This document shows positions 34,401 through 46,700 of a DNA stretch of 64,000 nt, one piece after another; positions within the stretch are counted from its first letter, which is position 1; each line of letters opens with the position of its first letter. The position numbers and the translations under genes were made by a program. Source of the stretch: Perognathus longimembris pacificus (Eukaryota > Chordata > Mammalia > Rodentia > Heteromyidae); the NCBI RefSeq assembly GCF_023159225.1, contig NW_025958783.1, positions 1 through 64,000 on the forward strand. The letters are read 5' to 3'. The notes below the pieces were generated by a model that saw nothing but the letters and a program-made list of their open reading frames with translations, was not told the origin of the DNA and did not search any database.

Positions 34401-37400
34401 CACATTTATGTGTTTGTTTGTTTGTCTATCTAATCTTTTGGGTTTTTATTTCTAATGAGGTCGAGCAGTTGTCTATTTATTATTTTTTTTACTACGCATC
34501 AAGCTGCGCTGCTTGTCTTTGCTCCTGTGTGCTCGCGCACTTCGCCTTTTCCACTTATTTTTATTTTTGATTTATTTTTGATTTATTTTGTCAATTTTTT
34601 AAAAAAATACGCATCGTGCTGTGCTGTTTGTGTTTGCTTGAGTGCATTCGCGCGCTCTCGCTTTCTCCACTTTACAATTTTTTTGTTATTATTTATCTAT
34701 TCCTGAGAGTTTATATTATTTTTATTTGTTTATTTAAATGAAGTCGACCAGTTGCCTGCCCTTCCTTCCATTATCCGTCACCGAGAAAAACTGAACAAAG
34801 TTCTGAGGTCGACCTTGTAATGATAAGGATTCAGGTCTCTCTGCTGTTTACCTTTGCTCCTGCCCGCACTGCCCTTCTCTCCACATTTATGTGTTTGTTG
34901 GTTTGTTTATCTAATCTTTTGGGTTTTTATTTCTAATGAGGTCGACCAGTTGTCTATTTATTATTTTTTTTACTACGCATCAAGCTGCGCTGCTTGTCTT
35001 TGCTCCTGTGTGCTCGCGCACTTCGCCTTTTCCACTTATTTTTATTTTTGATTTATTTTTGATTTATTTTGTCAATTTTTTAAAAAAATACGCATCCTGC
35101 TGTGCTGTTTGTGTTTGCCTGAGTGCATTCGCGCGCTCTCGCTTTCTCCACTTTACAATTTTTTTGTTATTATTTATCTACTCCTGAGAGTTTATATTAT
35201 TTTTTATTTGTTTATTTAAATGAAGTCGACCAGTTTCCTGCCCTTCCTTCCATTATCCGTCACCGAGAAAAACTGAACAAAGTTCTGAGGTCGACCTTGT
35301 AAAGATAAGGATTCAGGTCTGTATGCTGTTTACCTTTGCTCCTGCCCGCACTGCCCTTCTCTCCACATTTATGTGTTTGTTGGTTTGTCTATCTAATATT
35401 TTGGGTTTTTTTTCTAATGAGGTCGACCAGTTGTCTATTTATTATTTTTTTTTTACTACGCGTCAAGCTGCGCTGCTTGTCTTTGCTCCTGTGTGCTCGC
35501 GCACTCTCGCCTTTTCCACTTATTTTTATTTTTGATTTATTTTTGATTTATTTTGTCAATTAAAAAAAAAATAAGCATCGTGCTGTGCTGTTTGTGTTTG
35601 CTTGAGTGCATTCGCGCGCTCTCGCTTTCTCCACTTTACAATTTTTTTGTTATTATTTATCTATTCCTGAGAGTTTATCTTATTTTTTATTTGTTTATTT
35701 AAATGAAGTCGACCAGTTGCCTGCCCTTCCTTCCATTATCCGTCACCGAGACAAACTGAACAAAGTTCTGAGGTCGACCTTGTAAAGATAAAGATTCAGG
35801 TCTGTCTGCTGTTTACCTTTGCTCCTGAGCGCACTGCCCTTCTCTCCACATTTATGTGTTTGTTTGTTTGTCTATCTAATCTTTTGGGTTTTTTTTCTAA
35901 TGAGGTCGACCAGTTGTCTATTTATTATTTTCTTTACTACGCATCAAGCTTCGCTGCTTGTCTTTGCTCCTATGTGCTCGCGCACACTCGCCTTTTCCAC
36001 TTATTTTTATTTTTGATTTATTTTTGATTTATTTTGTCAATTTAAAAAAAAATACGCATCGTGCTGTGCTGTTTGTGTTTGCATGAGTGCATTCGCGCGC
36101 TCTCGCTTTCTCCACTTTACAATTTTTTGTTATTATTTATCTATTCCTGAGAGTTTATATTATTTTTATTTGTTTATTTAAATGAAGTCGACCAGTTGCC
36201 TGCCCTTCCTTCCATTATCCGTCACCGAGAAAAACTGAACAAAGTTCTGAGGTCGACCTTGTAAAGATAAGGATTCAGGTCTGTCTGCTGTTTACCTTTG
36301 CTCCTGTCCGCACTGCCCTTCTCTCCACATTTATGTGTTTGTTGGTTTGTTTATCTAATCTTTTGGGTTTTTATTTCTAATGAGGTCGACCAGTTGTCTA
36401 TTTATTATTTTTTTTACTACGCATCAAGCTGCGCTGCTTGTCTTTGCGCCTGTGTGCTCGCGCACTCTCGCCTTTTCCACTTATTTTTATTTTTGATTTA
36501 TTTTTTATTTATTTTGTCAATTTAAAAAAAAAAATACGCATCGTGCTGTGCTGTTTGTGTTTGCTTGAGTGCATTCGCGCGCTCTCGCTTTCTCCACTTT
36601 ACAATTTTTTTGTTATTATTTATCTATTCCTGAGAGTTTATATTATTTTTATTTGTTTATTTAAATGAAGTCGACCAGTTGCCTGCCCTTCCTTCCATTA
36701 TCCGTCACCGAGACAAACTGAACAAAGTTCTGGGGTCGACCTTGTAAAGATAAGGAATCAGGTCTGTCTGCTGTTTACCTTTGTTCCTGCGCGCACTGCC
36801 CTTCACTCCACATTTATGTGTTTCTTTGTTTGTCTATCTAATCTTTTGGGTTTTTATTTCTAATGAGGTCGACCAGTTGTTTATTTATTATTTTTTTTAC
36901 TACGCATCAAGGTGCGCTGCTTGTCTTTGCTCCTGTGTGCTCGCGCACTCTCGCCTTTTACACTTATTTTTATTTTTGATTTATTTTTGATTTATTTTGT
37001 CAATTTAAAAAAAAAACGCATCTTGCTGTGCTGTTTGTGTTTGCTTGAGTGCATTCGCGCGCTCTCACTTTCTGCACTTTACAATTTTTTTGTTATTATT
37101 TATCTATTCCTGAGAGTTTATCTTAATTTTTATTTGTTTATTTAAATGAAGTCGACCAGTTGCCTGCCCTTCCTTCCATTATCCGTCACCGAGACAAACT
37201 GAACAAAGTTCTGAGGTCGACCTTGTAAAGATAAGGATTCAGGTCTGTCTGCTGTTTACCTTTGCTCCTGCGCGCACTGCCCTTCTCTCCACATTTATGT
37301 GTTTGTTTGTTTGTCTATCTAATCTTTTGGGTTTTTATTTCTAATGAGGTCGACCAGTTGTCTATTTATTATTTTTTTTACTACGCATCAAGCTTCGCTG

Positions 37401-38708
37401 CTTGTCTTTGCTCCTGTGTGCTCGCGCACTCTCGCCTTTTCCACTTATTGTTATTTTTTATTTATTTTTGATTTATTTTGTCAATATAAAAAAAATACGC
37501 ATCGTGCTGTGCCGTTTGTGTTTGCTTGAGTGCATTCGTGCGCTCTCGCTTTCTCCACTTTACAATTTTTTGGATATTATTTATCTATTCCTGAGAGTTT
37601 ATCTTATTTTTTATTTGTTTATTTAAATGAAGTCGACCAGTTGCCTGCCCTTCCTTCCATTATCCGTCACCGAGACAAACTGAACAAAGTTCTGAGGTCG
37701 ACCTTGTAAAGATAAGGATTCAGGTCTGTCTGCTGTTTACCTTTGCTCCTGCGCGCACTGCCCTTCTCTCCACATTTATGTGTTTGTTTGTTTGTCTATC
37801 CAATCTTTTGGGTTTTTATTTCTAATGAGGTCGACCAGTTGTCTATTTATTATTTTTTTTTACTACGCATCAAGCTGCGCTGCTTGTCTTTGCTCCTGTG
37901 TGCTCGCGCACTCTCGCCTTTTCCAGTTATTTTTATTTTTGATTTATTTTTGATTTATTTTGTCAATTTTTAAAAAAAAATACGCATCGTGCTGTGCTGT
38001 TTGTGTTTGCTTGAGTGCATTCGCGCGCTCTCGCTTTCTCCACTTTACAATTTTTTTGTTATTATTTATCTATTCATGAGAGTTTATCTTATTTTTTATT
38101 TGTTTATTTAAATGAAGTCGACCAGTTGCCTGCCCTTCCTTCCATTATCCTTCACCGAGACAAACTGAACAAAGTTTTGTGGTCGACCTTGTAAAGATAA
38201 GGATTCAGGTCTGTCTGCTGTTTACATTTGCTCCTGCGCTCACTGCCCTTCTCTCCACATTTATGTGTTTGTTTGTTTCTCTATCTAATCTTTTGGGTTT
38301 TTATTTCTAATGAGGTCGACCAGTTGTCTATTTATTATTTTTTTTACTACGCATCAAGCTGCGCTGCTTGTCTTTGCTCCTGTGTGCTCGCGCACTCTCG
38401 CCTTTTCCACTTATTTTTATTTTTGATTTATTTTTGATTTATTTTGTCAATTTAAAAAAAATACGCATCGTGCTGTGCTGTTTGTGTTAGCTTGAGTGCA
38501 TTCGAGCGCTCTCGATTTCTGAACTTTACAATTTTTTTGTTATTATTTATCTATTCCTGAGTGTTTAACTTATTTTTTATTTGTTTATTTAAATGATGTC
38601 GACCAGTTGCCTGCCCTTCCTTCCATTATCCGTCACCGAGACAAACTGAACAAAGTTCTAAGGTCGACCTTGTAAAGATAAGGATTCAGGTCTGTGTGCT
38701 GTTTACCT
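31485..38708. repeat. Long monomer series, fullest version
   Basis: Fifteen units in order: 31485 (GTGTTAGTTTG), 31966 (AAGGAGCGCTTC), 32446 (CGACCACTTG, GTGCCG, GGATATT), 32927 (TTTATTACTTTT, GTTATCATTT), 33411 (ACATTTCCTCC), 33893 (TTTTCGTTACT), 34373 (GCACTTCGCC), 34854 (TAATGATAAGG just before), 35336 (ACGCGTC, AATAAGCATCG), 35819 (CTGAGCGCAC, TTTTCTTTACT), 36298 (GCGCCTG), 36781 (TTGTTCCTG), 37262 (GTGCCG, GGATATT), 37743 (TATCCAATC) and 38228 (GCGCTCACTG, TTGTGGTCGACC nearby). The 16-27 kb, 43-49 kb and 51-56 kb blocks follow the same order with units missing. This version keeps the most members, though one unit type (CTACTGCCCGC) is absent after 36298. Confidence 0.85.
36298..36780. 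repeat. Recombinant monomer with junction of a one-unit loss
   Basis: The front has TTTGCGCCTGTG (as 19926, 27148, 29557) and the segment up to GCCCTTCCTTCC is of that type. The end has CTGGGGTCGACC and AAGGAATCAGG, which elsewhere close the next unit type (20409, 25702, 27631, 30039). The CTACTGCCCGC unit that normally lies between is missing. The switch falls between about 36690 and 36730. Confidence 0.8.
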
Positions 38709-40153
38709 TTGCTCCTGCCCGCACTGCCCTTCTCTCCACATTTATGTGTTTGTTGGTTTGTCTATCTAATCTTTTGGGTTTTTATTTCTAATGAGGTCGA
38801 CCAGTTGTCTATTTATTATTTTTTTTACTACGCATCAAGCTGCGCTGCTTGTCTTTGCGCCTGTGTGCCCGCGCACTCTCGCCTTTTCCACTTATTTTTA
38901 TTTTTGATTTATTTTTGATTTATTTTGTCAATTTAAAAAAAAATACGCATCGTGCTGTGCTGTTTGTGTTTGCTTGAGTGCATTCGCGCGCTCTCGCTTT
39001 CTCCACTTTACAATTTTTTTGTTATTATTTATCTATTCCTGAGAGTTTATCTTATTTTTTTTTTGGTTATTTAAATGAAGTCGACCAGTTGCCTGCCCTT
39101 CCTTCCATTATCCGTCACCGAGACAAACTGAACAAAGTTCTGAGGTCACCCTTGTAAAGATAAGGATTCAGGTCTGTCTGCTGTTTACATTTGCTCCTGC
39201 GCTCACTGCCCTTCTCTCCACATTTATGTGTTTGTTTGTTTGTCTATCTAATCTTTTGGGTTTTTATTTCTAATGAGGTCGACCAGTTGTCTATTTATTA
39301 TTTTTTTTACTACGCATCAAGCTGCGCTGCTTATCTTTGCTCCTGTGTGCTCGCGCACTCTCGCCTTTTCCACTTATTTTTATTTTTGATTTATTTTTGA
39401 TTTATTTTGTCAATTTTTAAAAAAAATACGCATCGTGCTGTGCTGTTTGTGTTTGCTTGAGTGCATTCGCGTGCTCTCGCTTTCTCCACTTTACAATTTT
39501 TTTGTTATTATTTATCTATTCCTGAGAGTTTATATTGTTTTTTATTTGTTTATTTAAATGAAGTCGACCAGTTGCCTGCCCTTCCTTCCATTATCTGTCA
39601 CCGAGACAAACTGAACAAAGTTCTGAGGTCGACCTTGTAAAGATAAGGATTCAGGTCTGTCTGCTGTTTACCTTTGCTCCTGCGCGCACTGCCCTTCTCT
39701 CCACATTTATGTGTTTGTTTGTTTGTCTATCTAATCTTTTGGGTTTTTATTTCTAATGAGGTCGACCACTTGTCTATTTATTATTTTTTTTACTACGAAT
39801 CAAGCTGTGCTGCTTGTCTTTGCTCCTGTGTGCTCGCGCACTCTCGCCTTTTCCACATATTGTTATTTTTGATTTATTTTTGATTTATTTTGTCAATATA
39901 AAAAAATACGCATCGTGCTGTGCTGTTTGTGTTTGCTTGAGTGCATTCGCGCGCTCTCGCTTTCTCCACTTTACAATTTTTTTGTTATTATTTATCTATT
40001 CCTGAGAGTTTATCTTATTTTTTATTTGTTTATTTAAATGAAGTCGACCAGTTGCCTGCCCTTCCTTCCATTATCCCTCACCGAGACAAACTGAACAAAG
40101 TTCTGAGGTCGACCTTGTAAAGATAAGGATTCAGGTCTGTCTGCTGTTTACCT
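38709..40153. repeat. Satellite monomers related to 3.3 kb and 9.6-10.5 kb
   Basis: Units 38709, 39191 and 39674. Unit 38709 has CAGGTCTGTGTGCTG before it, shared only with unit 56273, and TTTTTTTTTGGTTATTT at its end, shared with 9591. Unit 39191 resembles 3313 and 7660 (CTTATCTTTGCTCC, TTATCTGTCACCGAG). Unit 39674 has CACATATTGTTATT and CAATATAAAAAAATACGC, shared with 10076. Confidence 0.8.
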
Positions 40154-42318
40154 TTGCTCCTGTGCGCACTGCCCTTCTCTCCACATTTATGTGTTTGTTT
40201 GTTTGTCTATCTAATCTTTTGGGTTTTTATTTCTAATGAGGTCGACCAGTTGTCTATTTATTATTTATTTTTACTACGCATCAAGCTGCGCTGCTTGACT
40301 TTGCTCCTGTGTGCTCGTGCACTCTCGCCTTTTCCACTTATTTTTATTTTTTATTTATTTTTGATTTATTTTGTCAATTTTAAAAAAAATACGCATCGTG
40401 CTGTGCTATTTGTGTTTGCTTGAGTGCATTCCCGCGCTCTCGCTTTCTGAACTTTACAATTTTTTTGTTATTATTTATCTATTCCTGAGAGTTTAACTTA
40501 TTTTTTATTTGTTTATTTAAATGAAGTCGACCAGTTGCCTGCCCTTCCTTCCATTATCCCTCACCGAGACAAACTGAACAAAGTTCTGAGGTCGACCTTG
40601 TAAAGATAAGGATTCAGGTCTGTCTGCTGTTTACCTTTGCTCCTGCGCGCACTGCCCTTCTCTCCACATTTATGTGTTTGTTTGTTTGTCTATCTAATCT
40701 TTTGGGTTTTTATTTCTAATGAGGTCGACCAGTTGTCTATTTATTATTTTTTTTACTACGCATCAAGCTGCGCTGCTTGTCTTTGCTCCTGTGTGCTCGC
40801 GCACTCTCGCCTTTTCCACTTATTTTTATTTTTGATTTATTTTTGATTTATTTTGTCAATTTAAAAAAAAACATACGCATCGTGCTGTGCTGTTTGTGTT
40901 TGCTTGAGTGCATTCGCGCGCTCTCGCTTTCTGCACTTTACAATTTTTTTGTTATTATTTATCTATTCCTGAGAGTTTATCTTATTTTTTATTTGTTTAT
41001 TTAAATGAAGTCGACCAGTTGCCTGCCCTTCCTTCCATTATCCGTCACCGAGACAAACTGAACAAAGTTCTGAGGTCGACCTTGTAAAGATAAGGATTCA
41101 GGTCTGTCTGCTGTTTACCTTTGCTCCTGCGCGCACTGCCCTTCTCTCCACATTTATGTGTTTGTTGGTTTGTCTATCTAATCTTTTGGGTTTTTATTTC
41201 TAATGAGGTCGACCAGTTGTCTATTTATTATTTTTTTTACTACGCATCAAGCTGCGCTGCTTGTCTTTGCTCCTGTGTGCTCGCGCACTCTCGCCTTTTC
41301 CACTTATTTTTGTTTTTGTTTTTTTTTTTTTTTTTGGCCAGTCCTGGGCCTTGGACTCAGGGCCGGAGCACCGTCCCTGGGTTCTTCCCGCTCAAGGCTA
41401 GCACTCTGCCACTTGAGACACAGCGCCGCTTCTGGCCGTTTTCTGTATATGTGGTGCTGGGGAATCGAACCTAGGGCCTCGTGTATCCGAGGCAGGCACT
41501 CTTGCCACTAGGCTATATCCCCAGCCCTTTTCCACTTATTTTTATTTTTGATTTATTTTTGATTTATTTTGTCAATTTTAAAAAAAAAATACGCATCGTG
41601 CTGTGCTGTTTGTGTTTGCTTGAGTGCATTCGCGCGCTCTCGCTTTCTCCACTTTACAATTTTTTTGTTATTATTTATCTATTCCTGAGAGTTTATCTTA
41701 TTTTTTATTTGTTTATTTAAATGAAGTCGACCAGTTGCCTGCCCTTCCTTCCATTATCCGTCACCGAGACAAACTGAACAAAGTTCTGAGGTCGACCTTG
41801 TAAAGATAAGGATTCAGGTCTGTCTGCTGTTTACCTTTGCTCCTGAGCGCACTGCCCTTCTCTCCACATTTATGTGTTTGTTTGTTTGTGTATCTAATCT
41901 TTTGCGTTTTTATTTCTAATGAGGTCGACCAGTGGTCTATTTATTATTTTTTTTGCTGCGCATCAAGCTGCGCTGCTTGTCTTTGCTCCTGTGTGCTCGC
42001 ACACTCTCGCCTTTTCCACTTATTGTTATTTTTGATTTATTTTTTATTTATTTTGTCAATATAAAAAAAAATACGCATCGTGCTGTGCTGTTTGTGTTTG
42101 CTTGAGTGCATTCGCGCGCTCTCGCTTTCTCCACTTTACAATTTTTTGGTTATTATTTATCTATTCCTGAGAGTTTATCTTATTTTTTATTTGTTTATTT
42201 CAATGAAGTCGACCAGTTGCCTGCCCTTCCTTCCATTATCCGTCACCGAGACAAACTGAACAAAGTTCTGAGGTCGACCTTGTAAAGATAAGGATTCAGG
42301 TCTGTTTGCTGTTTACCT
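40154..42318. repeat. Dispersed copy of the SINE-bearing HOR with one extra unit
   Basis: Units 40154, 40637, 41121 (SINE) and 41837 align with 11036, 11519, 12003 and 12717 at a constant offset of 29,118-29,120 bp. Markers CTTGACTTTGCTCC, the CAT insertion in the A-tract junction, the SINE and TTTTGCTGCGCATC are all present. The tail of 41837 departs from 12717: it has TTTTTTGGTTATTATT (like 6690) and TATTTCAATGAAG, so the homology ends inside this unit. Confidence 0.88.
41312..41527 (-). mobile_element. tRNA-derived SINE (IDL-Geo-like), copy 4
   Basis: The body is 41336-41527 and the tail 41312-41335. The same 16-bp target duplication lies at 41296-41311 and 41528-41543. The element occupies the same point of the same monomer type as the three tandem copies 26-29 kb away, so it descends from the same insertion and not from a new one. 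The body matches copy 3, not copy 1, although the flanking units align best with those around copy 1. The B box is 41461-41471 and the A box 41505-41515. Confidence 0.9.
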
Positions 42319-43754
42319 TTGCTCCTGCGCGCACTGCCCATCTCTCCACATTTATGTGTTTGTTTGTTTGTCTATCTAATCTTTTGGGTTTTTATTTCTA
42401 ATGAGGTCGACCAGTTGTCTATTTATTTTTTTTTTACTACGCATCAAGCTGCGCTGCTTGTCTTTGCTCCTGTGTGCTCGCGCACTCTCGCCTTTTCCAC
42501 TTATTTTTATTTTTGATTTATTTTTGATTTATTTTGTCAATTTAAAAAAAATACGCATCGTGCTGTGCTGTTTGTGTTTGCTTGAGTGCATTCGCGCGCT
42601 CTCGCTTTCTCCACTTTACAATTTTTTTGTTATTATTTATCTATTCCTGAGAGTTTATCTTATTTTTTAATTGTTTATTTAAATGAAGTCGACCAGTTGC
42701 CTGCCCTTCCTTCCATTATCCGTCACCGAGACAAACTGAACAAAGTTCTGAGGTTGACCTTGTAAAGATAAGGATTCAGGTCTGTCTGCTGTTTACCTTT
42801 GCTCCTGCGCCCACTGCCCATCTCTCCACATTTATGTGTTTGTTTGTTTGTCTCTCTAATGTTTTGGGTTTTTATTTCTAATGAGGTCGACCAGTTGTCT
42901 ATTTATTATTTTTTTTTACTACGCATCAAGCTGCGCTGCTTTTCTTTGCTCCTGTGTGCTCGCGCACTCTCGCCTTTTCCACTTATTTTTATTTTTGATT
43001 TATTTTTGATTTATATTGCCAATTTAAAAAAAAATACGCATCGTGCTGTGCTGTTTGTGTTTGCTTGAGTGCATTCGCGCTCTCTCGCTTTCTCCACTTT
43101 ACAATTTTTTTTGTTATTATTTATCTATTCCTGAGAGTTTATCTCATTTTTTATTTGTTTATTTAAATGAAGTCGACAAGTTGCCTGCCCTTCCTTCCAT
43201 TATCCGTCACCAAGACAAACTGAACAAATTTCTGAGGTCGACCTTGTAAAGATAAGGATTCAGGTCTGTCTGTTGATTACCTTTGCTCCTGCCCGCACTG
43301 CCCTTCTCTCCACATTTATGTTTTTGTTTGTTTGTCTATCTAATCTTTTGGGTTTTTATTTCTAATGAGTTCGACCAGTTTTCTATTTATTATTTTTTTT
43401 ACTACGCATCAAGCTGCGCTGCTTGTCTTTGCTCCTGTGTGCTCGCGCACTCTCGTCTTTTCCACTTATTTTTATTTGTGATTTATTTTGTCAATTTTTA
43501 AAAAAAATACGCATCGTGCTGTGCTGTTTGTGTTTGCTTGAGTGCATTCGGGCGCTCTCGCTTTCTCCACTTTACAATTTTTTTGTTATTATTTATCTAT
43601 TCCTGAGAGTTTATCTCATTTTTTATTTGTTTATTTAAATGAAGTCGAGCAGTTGCCTGCCCTTCCTTCCATTATCCGTCACCGAGACAAACTGAACAAA
43701 GTTCTGAGGTCGACCTTGTAAAGATAAGGATTCAGGTCTGTCTGCTGTTTACAT
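42319..43754. repeat. Diverged satellite monomers
   Basis: Units 42319 and 42799 share CACTGCCCATCTCTCC with 10556. Units 42799 and 43283 carry an unusual number of private changes (TCTCTCTAATGTTTTG, TTATATTGCCAA, CATTTATGTTTTTG, AATGAGTTCGACCAG, CTGTTGATTACC). Unit 43283 is also short (472 bp): one of the paired TGATTTATTTTT repeats is gone. These look like older units that homogenisation has not reached. Confidence 0.85.
43283..43754. repeat. Short monomer (472 bp), slippage deletion
   Basis: Standard units have two adjacent copies of TGATTTATTTTT after the second core. Here only one remains (TATTTGTGATTTATTTTGTC near 43473), which accounts for the short length. Confidence 0.85.
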
Positions 43755-46700
43755 TTGCTCCTGCGCGCACTGTCCTTCTCTCCACATTTATGTGTTAGTT
43801 TGTTTGTCTATCTAATCTTTTGGGTTTTTATTTCTAATGAGGTCGACCAGTTGTCTATTTATTATTTTTTTTAGTACGCATCAAGCTGCGCTGCTTGTCT
43901 TTGCTCCTGTGTGCTCGCGCACTCTCGCCTTTTCCACTTATTTTTATTTTTGATTTATTTTTGATTTATTTTGTCAATTTAAAAAAAAATTACGCATCGT
44001 GCTGTGCTGTTTGTGTTTGCTTGAGTGCATTCGCGCGCTCTCGCTTTCTCCACTTTACAATTTTTTTGTTATTATTTATCTATTCCTGAGAGTTTATATT
44101 ATTTTTATTTGTTTATTTACATGAAGTCGACCAGTTGCCTGCCCTTCCTTCCATTATCCGTCACCGAGACAAACTGAACAAAGTTCTGAGGTCGACCTTG
44201 TAAAGATAAGGATTCAGGTCTGTCTGCTGTTTACCTTTGCTCCTGCCCGCACTGCCCTTCTCTCCACATTTATGTGTTTGTTGGTTTGTCTATCTAATCT
44301 TTTGGGTTTTTATTTCTAATGAGGTCGACCAGTTGTCTATTTATTATTTTTTTTACTACGCATCAAGGTGCGCTTCTTGTCTTTGCTCCTGTGTGCTCGC
44401 GCACTCTCGCCTTTTCCACTTATTTTTATTTTTGAATTATTTTTGATTTATTTTGTCAATTAAAAAAAATACGCATCGTGCTGTGTTGTTTGTGTTTGCT
44501 TGAGTGCATTCGCGCGCTCTCGCTTTCTCCACTTTACAATTTTTTTGTTATTATTTATCTATTCCTGAGAGTTTATCTTATTTTTTATTTGTTTATTTAA
44601 ATGAAGTCGACCAGTTGCCTGCCCTTCCTTCCATTATCCGTCACCGAGACAAACTGAACAAAGTTCTGAGGTCGACCTTGTAAAGATAAGGATTCAGGTC
44701 TGTCTGCTGTTTACCTTTGCTCCTGCGCGCACTGCCCTTCTCTCCACATTTATGTGTTTGTTTGTTTGTCTATCTAATCTTTTGGGTTTTTATTTCTAAT
44801 GAGGTCGACCACTTGTCTATTTATTATTTTTTTTACTACGCATCAAGCTGCGCTGCTTGTCTTTGCTCCTGTGTGCTCGCTCACTCTCGCCTTTTCCACT
44901 TATTGTTATTTTTTATTTATTTTTGATTTATTTTGTCAATATAAAAAAAATACGCATCGTGCTGTGCCGTTTGTGTTTGCTTGAGTGCATTCGTGCGCTC
45001 TCGCTTTCTCCACTATACAATTTTTTGGATATTATTTATCTATTCCTGAGAGTTTATCTTATTTTTTATATGTTTATTTAAATGAAGTCGACCAGTTGCT
45101 TGCCCTTCCTTCCATTATCCGTCACCGAGACAAACTGAACAAAGTTCTGAGGTCGACCTTGTAAAGATAAGGATTCAGGTCTGTCTGTTGTTTACCTTTG
45201 CTCCTGCGCGCACTGCCCTTCTCTCCACATTTATGTGTTTGTTTGTTTGTCTATCTAATCTTTTGGGTTTTTATTTCTAATGAGGTCGACCAGTTGTCTA
45301 TTTATTACTTTTTTTACTACGCATCAAACTGCGCTGCTTGTCTTTGCTCCTGTGTGCTCGCGCACTCTCGCCTTTTCCACTTATTTTTATTTTTGATTTA
45401 TTTTTGATTTATTTTGTCAATTTTTTTAAAAAAATACGCATCGTGCTGTGCTGTTTGTGTTTGCTTGAGTGCATTCGCGCGCTCTCGCTTTCTCCACTTT
45501 ACAATTTTTTTGTTATCATTTATCTATTCCTGAGAGTTTATCTTATTTTTTATTTGTTTATTTAAATGAAGTCGACCAGTTGCCTGCCCTTCCTTCCATT
45601 ATCCGTCACCGACACAACCTGAACAAAGTTCTGAGGTCGACCTTGTAAAGATAAGGATTCAGGTCTGTCTGCTGTTTACATTTCCTCCTGCGCTCACTGC
45701 CCTTCTCTTCACATTTATGTGTTTGTTTGTTTGTCTATCTAATCTTTTGGGTTTTTATTTCTAATGAGGTCGACCAGTTGTCTATTTATTATTTTTTTTA
45801 CTACGCATCAAGCTGCGCTGCTTGTCTTTGCTCCTGTGTGCTCGTGCAGTCTCACCTTTTCCACTTATTTTTATTTTTGATTTATTTTTGATTTATTATG
45901 TCAATTTTTTAAAAAAATACGCATCGTGCTGTGCTGTTTGTGTTTGCTTGAGTGCATTCGCGCGCTCTCGCTTTCTCCACTTTACAATTTTTTTTGTTAT
46001 TATTTATCTATTCCTGAGAGTTTATATTATTTTTATTTGTTTATTTAAATGAAGTCGACCAGTTGCCTGCCCTTCCTTCCATTATCCGTCACCGAGAAAA
46101 ACTGAACAAAGTTCTGAGGTCGACCTTGTAATGATAAGGATTCAGGTCTGTCTGCTGTTTACCTTTGCTCCTGCCCGCACTGCCCTTCTCTCCACATTTA
46201 TGTGTTTGTTGGTTTGTTTATCTAATCTTTTGGGTTTTTATTTCTAATGAGGTCGACCAGTTGTCTATTTTTTATTTTTTTTACTACGCATCAAGCTGCG
46301 CTGCTTGTCTTTGCTCCTGTGTGCTCGCGCACTTCGCCTTTTCCACTTATTTTTATTTTTGATTTATTTTTGATTTATTTTGTCAATTTAAAAAAAAATA
46401 AGCATCGTGCTGTGCTGTTTGTGTTTGCTTGAGTGCATTCGCGCGCTCTCGCTTTCTCCACTTTACAATTTTTTTGTTATTATTTATCTATTCCTGAGAG
46501 TTTATCTTATTTTTTATTTGTTTATTTAAATGAAGTCGACCAGTTGCCTGCCCTTCCTTCCATTATCCGTCACCGAGACAAACTGAACAAAGTTCTGAGG
46601 TCGACCTTGTAAAGATAAGGATTCAGGTCTGTCTGCTGTTTACCTTTGCTCCTGAGCGCACTGCCCTTCTCTCCACATTTATGTGTTTGTTTGTTTGTCT

